A stretch of DNA of 64,000 bases from RI-153 sp041391225 (GCA_041391225.1 JAWKOL010000014.1:100092-164091), one strand, 5' to 3'. Counted from the first letter of the stretch, positions 27,401 to 36,385 are shown. Notes: a model not told the origin generated them from the sequence alone. Made by a program: numbers and translations.

Positions 27401-30400
27401 GGTCAGGCTGGCGAAGTTGGGCGCGGCGGTGATGCGGCTGTGGGTGGCGCTGTTGTTGGCCGGGGCGCGGTCCGCTGTGGTGGAGCCGACGGTCACCGTG
27501 GCGGTGAGCGGGCGCACGTCCGCGACGCTGACGGTGGCGCTGATGCTGAAACTTTCCTGCGTCAGCCCGATGAAGCGGCCCAGATCACAGGTGACGGATG
27601 CGCCACCGTCTGCGCAGGATCGACTTGATCCGGCGAAGGTTGTCCCCGTGGGCAGCGTCAACGTGAGGACGCTGTCGGCGGCGGGCAGCGCGGCGTCGTT
27701 GCGCACGGCGACGTCATAGCGCACCGTGTCGCCGTCGAGCACTACGGTGGACGGCGAGGTGATGCCCACCACCAGATCGGCGCTTTCTTCCAGGGTCTGG
27801 CTGGTCTGGATGATGGTCATGGCCGAGAGCGTGGTGCTGCTGCGGCGGCTCGTCCCCGGCGCGGCGGGTGTGTTGTCCACAAAAGAGGTGAACTGGGTGA
27901 ATGTGCCGTCCTTTTCGCCGCGCACGATCTGCGTCTCCTGCGCCACGAAGACGCCCACCGACGCATCGTCCACGTAGATCTGCGGCAGCGGTGACGTGCG
28001 CAGACCGTCGGGGTTGCTGCCCAGGCTCACCGGGGCCACGGTGAAGGACGGCGATCCCGTTGCCTTGCCGTGGACGCCGGCCGTCACGCCGTCGGGGTCG
28101 ATGGCCGCCCAGTAGAGGACGCCGTCGCGCACGGTCATCGACTCGACGTCGAAGCCGTCGCTGCCCGAGATGAGACACGTCTTCGGGTCCTGGCCTGCGC
28201 CGACGCCCACGCCTAGATTGTCGTAGAAATTGGCGTAGGTGCAGCCGTCTGCCACGCCCGCGAAGAAGGACGGATTGCCGCCGTTGAGGTCCGCGGCGAC
28301 GATGAGCGTGTGTTTGTAGGCTGGGCCGCTGAAACGGATGCCGGCGTCGATGTCCACCAACTTCTCACGCTGGCGGCGTTCGCTGACGTAGAGGCGATTG
28401 TTGGCGACATCGAGGGCCACATCTCCGATCTGCATGAACTCGATATTGCCGCCGGTGTAGTTGGGATCGGGCGGAATGGCGTAGACCATCTGCGGCAGTG
28501 TGCCGTCGAGGTTGGCCCACCAGAGCTGATAGCCCTGTGTCCAGTAGAGTTTGTTGCCCGCGGGATCGACGGCAATCTGCAACGATTCAGCCGCGTAGGC
28601 CGTCAGCCCGCTCACAAGCTGTTGCACGCCGCTGCCGTCGAGGTTGGCGCGCCACACACCGGCCTTCTGCGCGTAGTCACCCTCGATCATCTCGGCCCAG
28701 TAGAGCTTGCCGTGGGATTCGTCCACGGCGATGTCGAGGATGAGCCGTCCTTCGCGCTCGATGAGGCGCACACGGTCGGCGGGGTTGCTCAAGTTGACGC
28801 GCTCGATGGCGTTGGGCAGGCTGCCCGTGGGATCGAGGCGGTTGCGGTAGGAGCCGACGTAGGCGACCGACTGCGGCGGCACCGCAGCGGCGCAGTGGTT
28901 GTACTCGTCACAGGCCGTGGCGGCGACGAGGCTGCTCTGGAAGCCGGGCCGCGTACACTGGGCCGTGATCTCCGCCAGATCGGGCGCGATGTCCCCGGCG
29001 AATTGGACGAGGGCCAGGTCGGTGGCGAAGTGCAGTTGATCCGGCGTGAGCGGGCAGATGAAGTCGTAGTTGTCCGCCGTGAGGTTGTCGTCGGTGACGT
29101 TGGAGCGGTAGACGGTGACGGCGCTGCTGCCTGTCCCCGCGTAGGTGACGCGCATGTCGAACTGCGGGAACTTGGTGTCGACCGGGGCGCGCAGTTGCGG
29201 CCAGTCGCCGCGGGCTTCGCCGCGGTTGCCCACGCTATCGGTGGCGCGCATGTCGATCTGGTAGTAGCCTTCCATCCCAGTCGGCACGGTGAACGCCCAG
29301 GTGTTGCCGATGAGCGTGGCCGGTTGCCAGCGCCGGTAGAGCGCGGCCACCGACGCCGCGGAAAGTTCGCCGTTGTAGATGAAGAAATCGTCCAGCGCGC
29401 CGGTGAGGAAGGGGCTGGATGCGGAAGCCGCGTACCCAACGAGGACGCGGTCCTGTGCGGTGAAGGTGGACGCGGTGGTGGGGCTGCTCACGGTGAGCGC
29501 GCCGTCGACGTAGAGACGGTTGCCGTCCGCGCCCAACGTGTGGACCACCTGATGCCAGTTGCCGTCGGCGTAGTTTTTGCCGTCTGAGCAGCGCAGTTCC
29601 AGGCTCGCGCCCGCCTGCACCGCGGAACAGACATTGCCGCTGTCGAGGAAGAGATCGCGGTCGTGTCCGGTTTGGGTGGGGAACTGACCGGCGATGGCGC
29701 TGAAAAGGCCGCAGTTGGCGCAGGAGGTGTTGAACCAGAAGGCAGTGGTGAGTCCACTTTCGGGCAGGTCCAGCGGCTCGAAGGTGCGCAGCAGATCGTT
29801 GCCGTCGAACGACGCAGCCGTGCCGTCCTCGCCGGGGACGCCGCTGGCTGGGCAGGTTTCGTCGAGGCAGAAGACTTGCGTCCCCGCGGCGGCGTTGTTG
29901 CGGAAGAGGACGGTGGACGGCAGATCGTTGAGCGGCAGTTGCAGCAGCGTCTCCTCGGTCTCGAAGACAGTGGCGGCGTCGACGAAGGCGTAGTCTACGC
30001 CCGCCACCGCCGAGAACGTGTCCTGTACGGTGCCGGTGAAGATCGCGCCATCGGTGATCTGCTCGTCGTTCTGGCGCGACTGCAAGGCCACGGTGGGCGG
30101 CGTCATGTCGATGACGAAGGGGATCACCTGCGTCGCGGGGTTGCCGTCGGGCAGGGCGTTGTCAATCGCGGTGACGGTGAGGGTGTACGTCCCTGTGGGG
30201 CTGGGATCGGCGTTGAAGCTGATGTCGTCGAAGACATAGGCCACGTTCCACGATCCGTCACCGGCGATGAGGCCGGGGGTGATCACCTGGTTGGCGCTGA
30301 CGCCCACCTGGAGCGTCACCGCGGCGACCCCGGCGACGGCGTCGGACGCGTTGCCACTGAGTTGGAGTGTCCACTGGTTCTGGGCGTTGCGCTGCACGCG

Positions 30401-32566
30401 GCGGATGTCGCCGGGGTTGAGGTTGACGCTCAAACTAGGCGCGTCGCCGTCCAAGGTCAGGTTGAAGTTGGCCGAGTTGGTGTTGTCCACGGCGTCGAAG
30501 GCGCGCACGGCAATGGGGACGGCGCTGCCGCTGCCGGGGATGTCCACGGCAAAGGCCCATGCGCTGGTCCCTGTGGCCGCGCCGTAGCTGCCGCCGTTGA
30601 CCGCCACTTCGACTTTGGAGACGTACGACGTGGGATCGTCCGCGGTGCCGCCGATGACGACGGTGCGCCCGGGCTGCACGAACGCGCCCTGCGTCAGCGC
30701 GGGGATGCTCGGCTGATCGCTGTCGATGGTCACCGGCACCGGCTGATCGAGGATGATGTCGTCGAAGGGCGCGGCCGCGGTTGTGCCGACGGCGACGAGG
30801 TCCGCGGCGAGGGCGGTGTTGATGTTGAAATCGCCGTTGGCCGCGGCGGCCTGTCCTGTGAGGACGATGTTGCTCTGCGTCGTGGGCAGCAGGTTGAAGT
30901 TGCGGGTCTGCGCTGCGCCGCCGAGTTGGCTGGGGAGCGACGAGGTGAATGTCCCCGCCGCGAGGAGCGCGTCCTCGGCCGCGGTGCCGTTGATCACCGT
31001 GGTAGTGACGGTCGTGCTCTGGCTCACGGCGAAGACGCGATCTTCGTCGTCGATGGTGGTGTAGAGCCGCGCCGGTGGATCGTTGACGACGCGCGGGTTG
31101 AAGGCGTAGCGGGCGGCGTCGATGCCGTTGAGCCGACGTTCTACGCCGTCGCTCATGCCGTCCAAATCGGTGTCGCGCTGGTTGGGGTCGCTGGTGACAA
31201 AGACCGTCAGTCCGCCCAGCGTGAGGACGTAACCGTTGACTTCGTCGAAGTCGGAAACGCCGTCGCCGTCGCTGTCCGCTTTGCGCGGGTTGGTCTCGTA
31301 GCGGATTTCGAGGGCGTCGTTGAGGCCGTCGTTGTCGGCGTCGGCCACGGTGGGGCTGAAGCCGTAGCCGCGGCGCACGCCGTACTCATATTCCACGCCG
31401 TCGGGGACGCCGTCGTCGTCGGTGTCCCATTTGGCGGGGTTGGGATCGATGGTTGCGCCGAGACCGTCGCCGTCGGGGTCGATCTGTGTCCCCAGCGCCG
31501 TCCAAGTCATGAAACCGTCCAGCGTGTTGGGCAGGATGTCGAGCACGAACGACTTGCCCAAATCGGTGCTCACCGAAGATTTGGCCGCCTTGTGCTTGCA
31601 CACCTGGAACCAGCAGTCGTAGCGGGGCAGGGCCAGGCCGGTGTTGAGGTAGAGCGGCAGGATCTGGTTGATGCGCGGCGTGCTAAATTCATAGACGCCC
31701 GAGGTGAGCGTGTCACTACGCGCGGCCTGGTAGAGGTTCTTGCTCTTCACCGTTGGCACCAGCCAACCCACGACCGGCGACGGCACTTCCGCTTCCACCC
31801 AGCCGTAGGAGATCACATCGGCCCAACTGGTCTGGTTGAGATCGGCGGGGATCTTGCGTTCGGCGTTGTCGAGCGAGTACTTCACGGTGGTGGAGCGCAG
31901 GTCTTCGGGGGTGAAGAAATTGCCGTAGTGGTAGATGATCCCCGGCTCCGGCGCGAGGTGACGCACGTAGGTCCACAGGTCCACGGTGAAGCGCACGCTG
32001 TTGCCTGTCACCAATCCCTTGGCGGGATCGGTGAGCTGCATCTCGGCGTCTTCGATGTTGGTGATGGCGGGGTCGGCCTTGGTGTCGATCATGACGCCGC
32101 CGGTGTAGATCCACTCGGTGATCAGCTTGGTCAACGCTTCGGTGATGCCCAAACTACAGGCGGCTTTGACGCCCGCCTTGCAGATGATCAGCGCGATCAG
32201 GTCGAAGATCGCAACCACCGCCAACACAATCGCGCCGATCACCGAAAGTGACAGGAAGAAGGTGAGCACCAGTGTCAACGTGGTGGCCAGCGCCCCGGCC
32301 AACAGCGCGTTAAAGGCGATGCTGTCGGTGGAAAGACCGCCCTTGCCCCAGGCCGCGAAGAAGAAGGCCCAACTGACCACGATGCCAATCGCCGCTCCGA
32401 TCGCGCCGGATTTGGCCGCGCTGGAACTGAGCGAATGGCGGAAACTCAGCACCATCGACTCGATGCCCTTGATCTGGCTGATGTTGACGTACGAAACGCT
32501 TCTGAATGTGTTGTAGACGTTGCTGAACTCCGATACCGCGTCCAATGTGGTTGACACGGCACTCAC
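26345..32566 (-). CDS. Giant surface protein, central fragment (TM segments, type 3 repeats, Ig-like, LamG, YWTD propellers, DUF11)
   Basis: 2,073 codons are open without a break. Hydrophobic stretches near its beginning (AIGIVVSWAFFFAAW, FNALLAGALATTLTLVLTFF, VIGAIVLAVVAIFDLIALII) look like membrane helices, odd for a secreted protein. Then come thrombospondin type 3-like repeats (DPDGDGLGATIDPNP, ADADNDGLNDALE, DSDGDGVSDFDEV, DTDLDGMSDGVE), Ig-like domains, LamG (LTTAFWFNTS ... NWHQVVHTLGADGNRLYVDG ... GALDDFFIYN), a YWTD propeller (GKLYWAEMIEGD, NKLYWTQGYQLWWANLDG), a DUF11-like domain (ADLVVGITSPSTVVLDGDTV) and the first propeller of the triplicated module. The last ~30 codons before 26345 are out of frame. 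Confidence 0.88.
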   Translation of the reverse strand: MSAVSTTLDAVSEFSNVYNTFRSVSYVNISQIKGIESMVLSFRHSLSSSAAKSGAIGAAIGIVVSWAFFFAAWGKGGLSTDSIAFNALLAGALATTLTLVLTFFLSLSVIGAIVLAVVAIFDLIALIICKAGVKAACSLGITEALTKLITEWIYTGGVMIDTKADPAITNIEDAEMQLTDPAKGLVTGNSVRFTVDLWTYVRHLAPEPGIIYHYGNFFTPEDLRSTTVKYSLDNAERKIPADLNQTSWADVISYGWVEAEVPSPVVGWLVPTVKSKNLYQAARSDTLTSGVYEFSTPRINQILPLYLNTGLALPRYDCWFQVCKHKAAKSSVSTDLGKSFVLDILPNTLDGFMTWTALGTQIDPDGDGLGATIDPNPAKWDTDDDGVPDGVEYEYGVRRGYGFSPTVADADNDGLNDALEIRYETNPRKADSDGDGVSDFDEVNGYVLTLGGLTVFVTSDPNQRDTDLDGMSDGVERRLNGIDAARYAFNPRVVNDPPARLYTTIDDEDRVFAVSQSTTVTTTVINGTAAEDALLAAGTFTSSLPSQLGGAAQTRNFNLLPTTQSNIVLTGQAAAANGDFNINTALAADLVAVGTTAAAPFDDIILDQPVPVTIDSDQPSIPALTQGAFVQPGRTVVIGGTADDPTSYVSKVEVAVNGGSYGAATGTSAWAFAVDIPGSGSAVPIAVRAFDAVDNTNSANFNLTLDGDAPSLSVNLNPGDIRRVQRNAQNQWTLQLSGNASDAVAGVAAVTLQVGVSANQVITPGLIAGDGSWNVAYVFDDISFNADPSPTGTYTLTVTAIDNALPDGNPATQVIPFVIDMTPPTVALQSRQNDEQITDGAIFTGTVQDTFSAVAGVDYAFVDAATVFETEETLLQLPLNDLPSTVLFRNNAAAGTQVFCLDETCPASGVPGEDGTAASFDGNDLLRTFEPLDLPESGLTTAFWFNTSCANCGLFSAIAGQFPTQTGHDRDLFLDSGNVCSAVQAGASLELRCSDGKNYADGNWHQVVHTLGADGNRLYVDGALTVSSPTTASTFTAQDRVLVGYAASASSPFLTGALDDFFIYNGELSAASVAALYRRWQPATLIGNTWAFTVPTGMEGYYQIDMRATDSVGNRGEARGDWPQLRAPVDTKFPQFDMRVTYAGTGSSAVTVYRSNVTDDNLTADNYDFICPLTPDQLHFATDLALVQFAGDIAPDLAEITAQCTRPGFQSSLVAATACDEYNHCAAAVPPQSVAYVGSYRNRLDPTGSLPNAIERVNLSNPADRVRLIEREGRLILDIAVDESHGKLYWAEMIEGDYAQKAGVWRANLDGSGVQQLVSGLTAYAAESLQIAVDPAGNKLYWTQGYQLWWANLDGTLPQMVYAIPPDPNYTGGNIEFMQIGDVALDVANNRLYVSERRQREKLVDIDAGIRFSGPAYKHTLIVAADLNGGNPSFFAGVADGCTYANFYDNLGVGVGAGQDPKTCLISGSDGFDVESMTVRDGVLYWAAIDPDGVTAGVHGKATGSPSFTVAPVSLGSNPDGLRTSPLPQIYVDDASVGVFVAQETQIVRGEKDGTFTQFTSFVDNTPAAPGTSRRSSTTLSAMTIIQTSQTLEESADLVVGITSPSTVVLDGDTVRYDVAVRNDAALPAADSVLTLTLPTGTTFAGSSRSCADGGASVTCDLGRFIGLTQESFSISATVSVADVRPLTATVTVGSTTADRAPANNSATHSRITAAPNFASLTGLPYVYYGDNSRLTRVPLFGDYSAEPLFLDPPLAGSVIAADAARNRLFVITGDGKLVTMAPDGSGRTELADAMPVVIDPRGRLHVAVDEETGRVYWAEIATYYLTTIKSALPDGSDVQTVVTNVKDQRGLVVDPIRRKLLWVAGDTWQRFEFILRSDLDGSNQEIVYAAPEGAQIHYLALDAYAQKLYWIDPSQNGALLWADADGASPALLLADLGSDARGLIVQPAENAIFYVTGTDLSRAELNGSNPSVVADLSQRTYDGLRLPVSDTVFAPTLINRPGGNLAYVIGSAFATPSCVTNDGNEPNDSVAAATAIAAGTTTGALCTTAPRCPRIATSSPSPCQVANSSTSR

Positions 32567-33327
32567 GGCCGACAGGATGATCTCGCCTGCCGACTGCCCT
32601 CCTTGACATTGGTGAGCAGGATGCCGATGGCCGAGAAGATGAGGATGGGCGCAACGGCCAACTGCCGGTAGCGCGCCGTTGCTTCGATTTTGCTGTCGCC
32701 CGTGTAGCGGTTCAACTTCAGCACACTTTCGAGTTGGCTCAATTCCTCTCCGGGCAAGAGGCCCGTGGATATCTTGATTTTCGACAAGATACTCTCGGTG
32801 ATGTCAGCCCACTGCTGGTTGCTGAGCAGGGTGCTGTTGAGCATGGTCTGGACAGCGAGATAGGGGACGGCAGCGGCGATGTTTGCTGCCGCGGCGATGT
32901 AACTTCGGCGCAAATGCTCATCGTTGATATCGGCGGCTTGCAGGCGGATCGATCCGTTCGACGTGAGGGCTGAGCCGAGGCCGCTGCTGCCATTCTGCGA
33001 GAGGACGGTCTGGTTGCCCTGGATGGCGTTGGTGGTGACCATGACCAGTGTGATCTGATCGCCCAGGGTGACAGTGGGCGTTGTCGACGCGCCGATCTGG
33101 GTGGCGGGGTAGCGTCTCTCCAATTCAGAGACGTACTCCTGCGGCGTCTGCCGCGCCCAGGAATTCGAGCCGCTGACGAACTGGTAGGGGCCAGGTTGTA
33201 ACCGCCGCTGATGATCTCCGGCTGATCGCGCAGGCTGAGCGTGAGGCTGTTGCCCGTCCACGTGACGATGCTGCTGCCCGCAGCGCGCACGTCGACGTTG
33301 CTGGCACGGAAGGCGCGATTCGCGCAC
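32563..33327 (-). CDS. Giant surface protein fragment ahead of the membrane segments
   Basis: Coding is credible from about 33190 to 32590. It contains APYQFVSGSNSWARQTPQEY, a mostly helical stretch (ADINDEHLRRSYIAAAANIA ... LLPGEELSQLESVLKLN) and ends with a hydrophobic helix (LAVAPILIFSAIGILLTNVK). A frameshift near 32590 joins it to the next fragment (EGGQSAGEIILS...). I recognise no family here. Confidence 0.65.
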   Translation of the reverse strand: MRESRLPCQQRRRARCGQQHRHVDGQQPHAQPARSAGDHQRRLQPGPYQFVSGSNSWARQTPQEYVSELERRYPATQIGASTTPTVTLGDQITLVMVTTNAIQGNQTVLSQNGSSGLGSALTSNGSIRLQAADINDEHLRRSYIAAAANIAAAVPYLAVQTMLNSTLLSNQQWADITESILSKIKISTGLLPGEELSQLESVLKLNRYTGDSKIEATARYRQLAVAPILIFSAIGILLTNVKEGSRQARSSCRP

Positions 33328-34080
33328 AAAGAGCAGAGACGGCTTGGTGGCCCCGGTGCCGGTGAAGCGGCTGTTGAGGATGGCGGCGCGTGCTGTGTGC
33401 CGGTGTGGATGGTGGCTTCGTCTTCGTGGGCAAAGCTGCTAGGTTTTTCCACGCAGGCGGTTGGCGAGGATGCCCCAGCGCTGCCCTTCGGTGACGCCGC
33501 TGTTGCTCTGGCTGTCCCAGCGCTGCTTGATGGCGGGGATGGTGATGTCCCTTGGCCGTTGCCCACGCACGCGCCCTGGTTGTCCACGAAATCGCAGTCG
33601 CGGTTGACCATGAAACTGTTGTCCAGCCCGTTCATCATCTGGAGCAGGGCGTCGTCGTGGTTGACGTTGGCATCGGTGGCCGGGTCTTCGTAGACGATGG
33701 CCATGTCCACGCCGCGGTCCTCGCGCACGTTGAGGCCGGTGAGGTAGAAGTCGCTGTAGTAGGCATGCAGCACGGTGACACGGTTGTCGCCAGCCATACC
33801 TGCCAGCGCCTTTTCGGCGTCCTCGGGCGACTTGTACGTCTCGTTGAGCACCTGCACCAGCCAGGACAGGCGCACCTGCTGCGGTTTCCAGGTGGCGGCG
33901 CTCTGGTAGAGCAGTTGGGCGTTGAAGGCGACTTTGTTGCCGGTGACTTCGTCCTCTACCAGGGTGAGCGGCGCGTAGAGCAAGTAGCCGCCGTTGCCCG
34001 CCGGGCGCACGCTGATGTTGTAGTTGTCCAGCAGCGCTGTGTCGATGTCGCCGCCGCTGGTGCGGGGCGGCCGGTTTGAT
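33190..34080 (-). pseudogene. Giant surface protein fragment broken by several closely spaced frameshifts
   Basis: From 34075 to about 33540 one frame reads IDTALLDNYNISVRPAGNGG ... VTVLHAYYSDFYLTGLNVRE ... DFVDNQGACVGNGQG. The next frame gives ITIPAIKQRWDSQSNSGVTE and GQRWGILANRLRGKT, a return frame gives EKPSSFAHEDEATIHTGT, another gives AILNSRFTGTGATKPSLLFV, and a last one gives RASNVDVRAAGSSIVTWTGN. Five breaks in about 350 bp is the densest damage in the window. It continues the giant gene; no separate function is implied. Confidence 0.6.
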
Positions 34081-34867
34081 CGGGCAACGTCACTTCGAGC
34101 ATGGGGACGATCTTGATGTCGCCGTTGGCGTCGGGCGTCATGGCGCAGTTGGGGTCGCCGTTCTTCTTGCACAGATCGAAGAAGGTCTTGCCGTCCCAAT
34201 CCTGCATGTTGCCCTTTTCGTCTTTGGGCCAGTTGAGCACGTTGAAGGCGTACCAAAGCTGATCGGCGTTGGTGGGGCGCAGTTGCAGGTTGACGTAGGT
34301 GTAGCGGTTGGCCTGAAGCCCGTCGACGGTGAGGGCCAGCGGGTTGCTCTGGCTGAAGGCGACGAGATTGCCGCCGTTGTCTTTGCTGGCGACGAGGCGC
34401 GACACGTCCACGCTATCGGGGACGCCGTCGCCGTCGTCGTCGAAGTCGTAGAGATCGGGCGTGCCGTCGCCGTCGCTGTCGGGCGCGGTGGGCTTCCACT
34501 CCATGCTGTCGAGGACGCCATCGTTGTTGCTGTCGGCCCAGTTGGGGTTGCCGTACCAGGTGCGTCCGCCGTAGCTGAAGCCGGTGACTTCGTCGAAGTC
34601 GGAAATCGTGTCGAGATCGCTGTCGATGTCGTTGGGGTTGGTGCCGATGAGCGCTTCCTGTACGTCGGTGAGGCCGTCGCCGTCGGAGTCAAGTGTGGGC
34701 GGCATCTGGGCGACGGGCGCGGCGCTTACGTTGTTCAGCGTGAGCGCCGGCTCGCGGTTGAGGAATGCCTCGGGTGGCGTGTACGGACCGGCGGCGCGCA
34801 GGTTGTCGCGCATCTCCGCTGTGAGATCGCTAACGGCGCGTGCGTCCTCGGCCGCGGCGGACGCCAC
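33956..34867 (-). CDS. Giant surface protein, N-terminal fragment (thrombospondin type 3-like repeats)
   Basis: Real coding runs from about 34865 to 34080. After a helical start (EDARAVSDLTAEMRDNLRAA) it has type 3 Ca-binding repeats (LDSDGDGLTDVQEALIGTNP, DSDLDTISDFDEVTG, DSNNDGVLDSMEW, DSDGDGTPDLYDFDDDGDGV). Upstream, in another frame, lies the probable signal segment starting at the ATG at 34979 (MRPTRRAYRFTNAF, then MIMAMLVTPLLQ). A frameshift near 34865 links the two, and another near 34075 ends this fragment's correct frame. Confidence 0.75.
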   Translation of the reverse strand: MASAAAEDARAVSDLTAEMRDNLRAAGPYTPPEAFLNREPALTLNNVSAAPVAQMPPTLDSDGDGLTDVQEALIGTNPNDIDSDLDTISDFDEVTGFSYGGRTWYGNPNWADSNNDGVLDSMEWKPTAPDSDGDGTPDLYDFDDDGDGVPDSVDVSRLVASKDNGGNLVAFSQSNPLALTVDGLQANRYTYVNLQLRPTNADQLWYAFNVLNWPKDEKGNMQDWDGKTFFDLCKKNGDPNCAMTPDANGDIKIVPMLEVTLPDQTGRPAPAAATSTQRCWTTTTSACARRATAATCSTRRSPW

Positions 34868-34978
34868 CTCGGCGCGTCGACGCCTGCACGGTGACGGTCG
34901 TTTGCAGTAGCGGCGTCACCAGCATGGCCATGATCATGAAGGCGTTGGTGAAGCGGTAGGCGCGGCGTGTCGGGCGCA

Positions 34979-35555
34979 TCAAACGGCCATGCCGATCACC
35001 GCCAGGAGCATGGTGCTGAACCCCAGTGCCACGTCGATGGGTTCGGGCAGGCGCATGCGCCCGATGCTCAGCAGCAGACGCTGCCAGCCGTCGGCAAAGG
35101 CGAACTCCTCGCGGACGCCTGCGTAGTTGGTGAAGCGGATGTCCATTTCGGCGGTGGTGCGGTAGTCGGCGTCGCCCACTGGCGGGATCGACAGGGTGAC
35201 GAGTTGGCGCACGGGCAGGCCGCGCCCGTCAACCCACAGTTCGCCGTCACCGCGGGTGTTGGCCAGGTGCTCAGGGATCTGCACGGTGGACGCTGGCGTC
35301 AACTGGCCGGTGCGTAACATTTGATCGCGGGCCAGCAGCGTCAATTGTTCGGCGTAGGCGCGGCTGTCCAACTCGAACGAGTAGATCCGAAGTTCCTCGC
35401 AATCGAGGACGGCGCACACAGGGTCCGTGCGCTGCGGCAGCCGGTCCTCGGCCAACGAGACGTTCTTCGCCACGTCAAAAAGGCCAAAAAGTCGCCGCCG
35501 GGGGCAAAGGCAATGCTGTTGTCGGCGCTGGCCTGCCAATCGCCGTCGCCGGCGG
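34979..35555 (-). CDS. Unrecognised protein with C-terminal membrane helix, coupled to the giant gene; N-terminus missing
   Basis: The readable part begins abruptly at 35555, beside an inverted repeat, as GDWQASADNSIAFAPGGDF in one frame. It shifts within a T-rich run near 35495 to the frame VAKNVSLAEDRLPQRTDP... and ends PEPIDVALGFSTMLLAVIGM at 34979. The middle (GELWVDGRGLPVRQLVTLSI) resembles LolA/LppX-like lipid-binding folds only loosely. Its TGA and the ATG of the giant gene overlap as TGATG, implying translational coupling; given the indel load, the two could also be one original gene with a membrane hairpin. Function unknown. Confidence 0.55.
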
Positions 35556-35603
35556 GTCACAAGACGACAACCCAATCGAGCGATCATCTTGTCATCTTGT
35601 CAC
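35556..35603. repeat. Inverted repeat at the response-regulator stop codon
   Basis: GTCACAAGACGACAA (35556-35570) is complementary, 13 of 15, to 35589-35603. The right arm is a stutter of TGACAAGA on the minus strand and contains the TGA stop of the response regulator. The left arm abuts the truncated start of the next ORF. Confidence 0.65.
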
Positions 35604-36241
35604 CCGGTCAAATCTTCGATCCGCACCAGCCCGTAGCGGACAGCCAACAGCGCGGCCTGTGTGCGGTCGTTGATCTGCAACTTGGCGAGGATGGTGCTGA
35701 CGTAGCCTTTGATCGTCTGTTCGGTGAGGTGGAGGGCGCGGCCGATTTCTTTGTTGCTCATGCCGTGGGCCAGGTGTTGGAGCACTTCGCGTTCGCGCTC
35801 GCTGAGTTCGTCCAGTGGGGTGGTGGGAGCGGGCATGCGCGCCATCAGTTTGCGGGCGATTTCGGGGTGAAGCAAGGGCTGTCCTTTGGCGGAGGCGCGC
35901 ATGGCGGCCACCAGTTCGTCACCCGGAGTGTCTTTGAGAAAGTAGCCGTCGACGCCGGCCTGCATGGCGGCGTGGAGTTTGTCTTCGCCGTCGAAGCTGG
36001 TGAGCACCAGGACGTAGACCTGCGGGTAGCGTTCTTTGACGATGCGCGCCGTCTCCACGCCGTCCATCACCGGCATTTGCAGGTCGAGCAGCAGCAGATC
36101 GGGGACGCTGCGTTCGAGCAGGGCGAGCGCTTCCTGACCGTTGGCGGCTTCGGCGATAAGTTCCATGTCCTCTTCGGCGAGGATGGTCATGCGCAGGCCA
36201 CGACGTACAATTTCGTGATCGTCTACCAGCATGATCTTCAT
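35600..36241 (-). CDS. NarL/FixJ-family response regulator
   Basis: The product is 213 aa and intact. The receiver domain has acidic residues in MLVDDHE, phosphoacceptor Asp53 in LLLLDLQMPVMDG and the switch Lys in FLKDTPGDEL. The LuxR-type HTH at about residues 145-205 reads LSEREREVLQHLAHGMSNKE, then IGRALHLTEQTIKGYVSTIL. Phosphorylation by a sensor kinase would let it dimerise and bind DNA. No histidine kinase is nearby, so it is an orphan. It lies just upstream of, and in the same direction as, the giant surface-protein genes and diverges from the second BTAD regulator, which suggests it may control one or both. Confidence 0.95.
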   Translation of the reverse strand: MKIMLVDDHEIVRRGLRMTILAEEDMELIAEAANGQEALALLERSVPDLLLLDLQMPVMDGVETARIVKERYPQVYVLVLTSFDGEDKLHAAMQAGVDGYFLKDTPGDELVAAMRASAKGQPLLHPEIARKLMARMPAPTTPLDELSEREREVLQHLAHGMSNKEIGRALHLTEQTIKGYVSTILAKLQINDRTQAALLAVRYGLVRIEDLTG

Positions 36242-36306
36242 TCGGGTTGCTCCTGGTGTATCGTGTTGCCCATTTTAGGGGTGTAATTCAAGTTGGGGGC
36301 AGGCCC

Positions 36307-36385
36307 AAGTGCCGGGGACTTTTCGCCGCAGCGAGACGGAGTTTTCGCTCTTGTCGCCACGTCCATCGTGAAGTCCCCGGTACTT
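36307..36385. repeat. Dispersed inverted-repeat element, copy B
   Basis: AAGTGCCGGGGACTT (36307-36321) pairs with AAGTCCCCGGTACTT (36371-36385). The loop (CGCCGCAGCGAGACGG...) matches the loops of copies A (inverted) and C. Here the element sits between divergent regulator genes, upstream of both. The outer TAGGCGTTAAG ends seen in A are not clear in this copy. Confidence 0.8.

Larger units (their letters stand above)
17363..34979 (-). other. Reconstructed giant secreted multidomain protein gene (~17.6 kb, ~5,870 aa, at least 11 frameshifts)
   Basis: Seven overlapping coding fragments on one strand join into a single logical reading frame. Order from the N-terminus: signal segment (34979-34875), thrombospondin type 3-like Ca-binding repeats (34690-34390), a poorly known region, hydrophobic segments (32660-32110), more type 3 repeats (31500-31110), Ig-like domains (30720-30050), LamG (29940-29330), YWTD propeller (28800-27950), DUF11-like domain (27800-27430), three tandem [propeller + three pre-peptidase C-terminal (PPC) domains] modules (27400-21360), proprotein-convertase P-domain (21345-20870), PPC, Ig-like and sugar-binding-like domains, a Pro/Thr linker and an LPFI-type tail. 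Breakpoints are near 34865, 34075, 33535, 33445, 33375, 33310, 33190, 32590, 26410, 20105, 18535 and 18345. The role is probably cell-surface adhesion or matrix; no catalytic domain was recognised. Confidence 0.75.

Noticed and set aside
29663..32251. Plus-strand open frame of ~860 codons, and similar ones at 20187-21668 and 21741-23684
   Set aside because: They are antisense to recognisable LamG, Ig-like, P-domain and propeller coding, and show the same composition artefact.
17363..34979. Programmed ribosomal frameshifting in the giant gene
   Set aside because: The breaks are numerous, go in both directions, and occur at unrelated sequences without a slippery heptamer and pseudoknot. Consensus indels explain them more simply.
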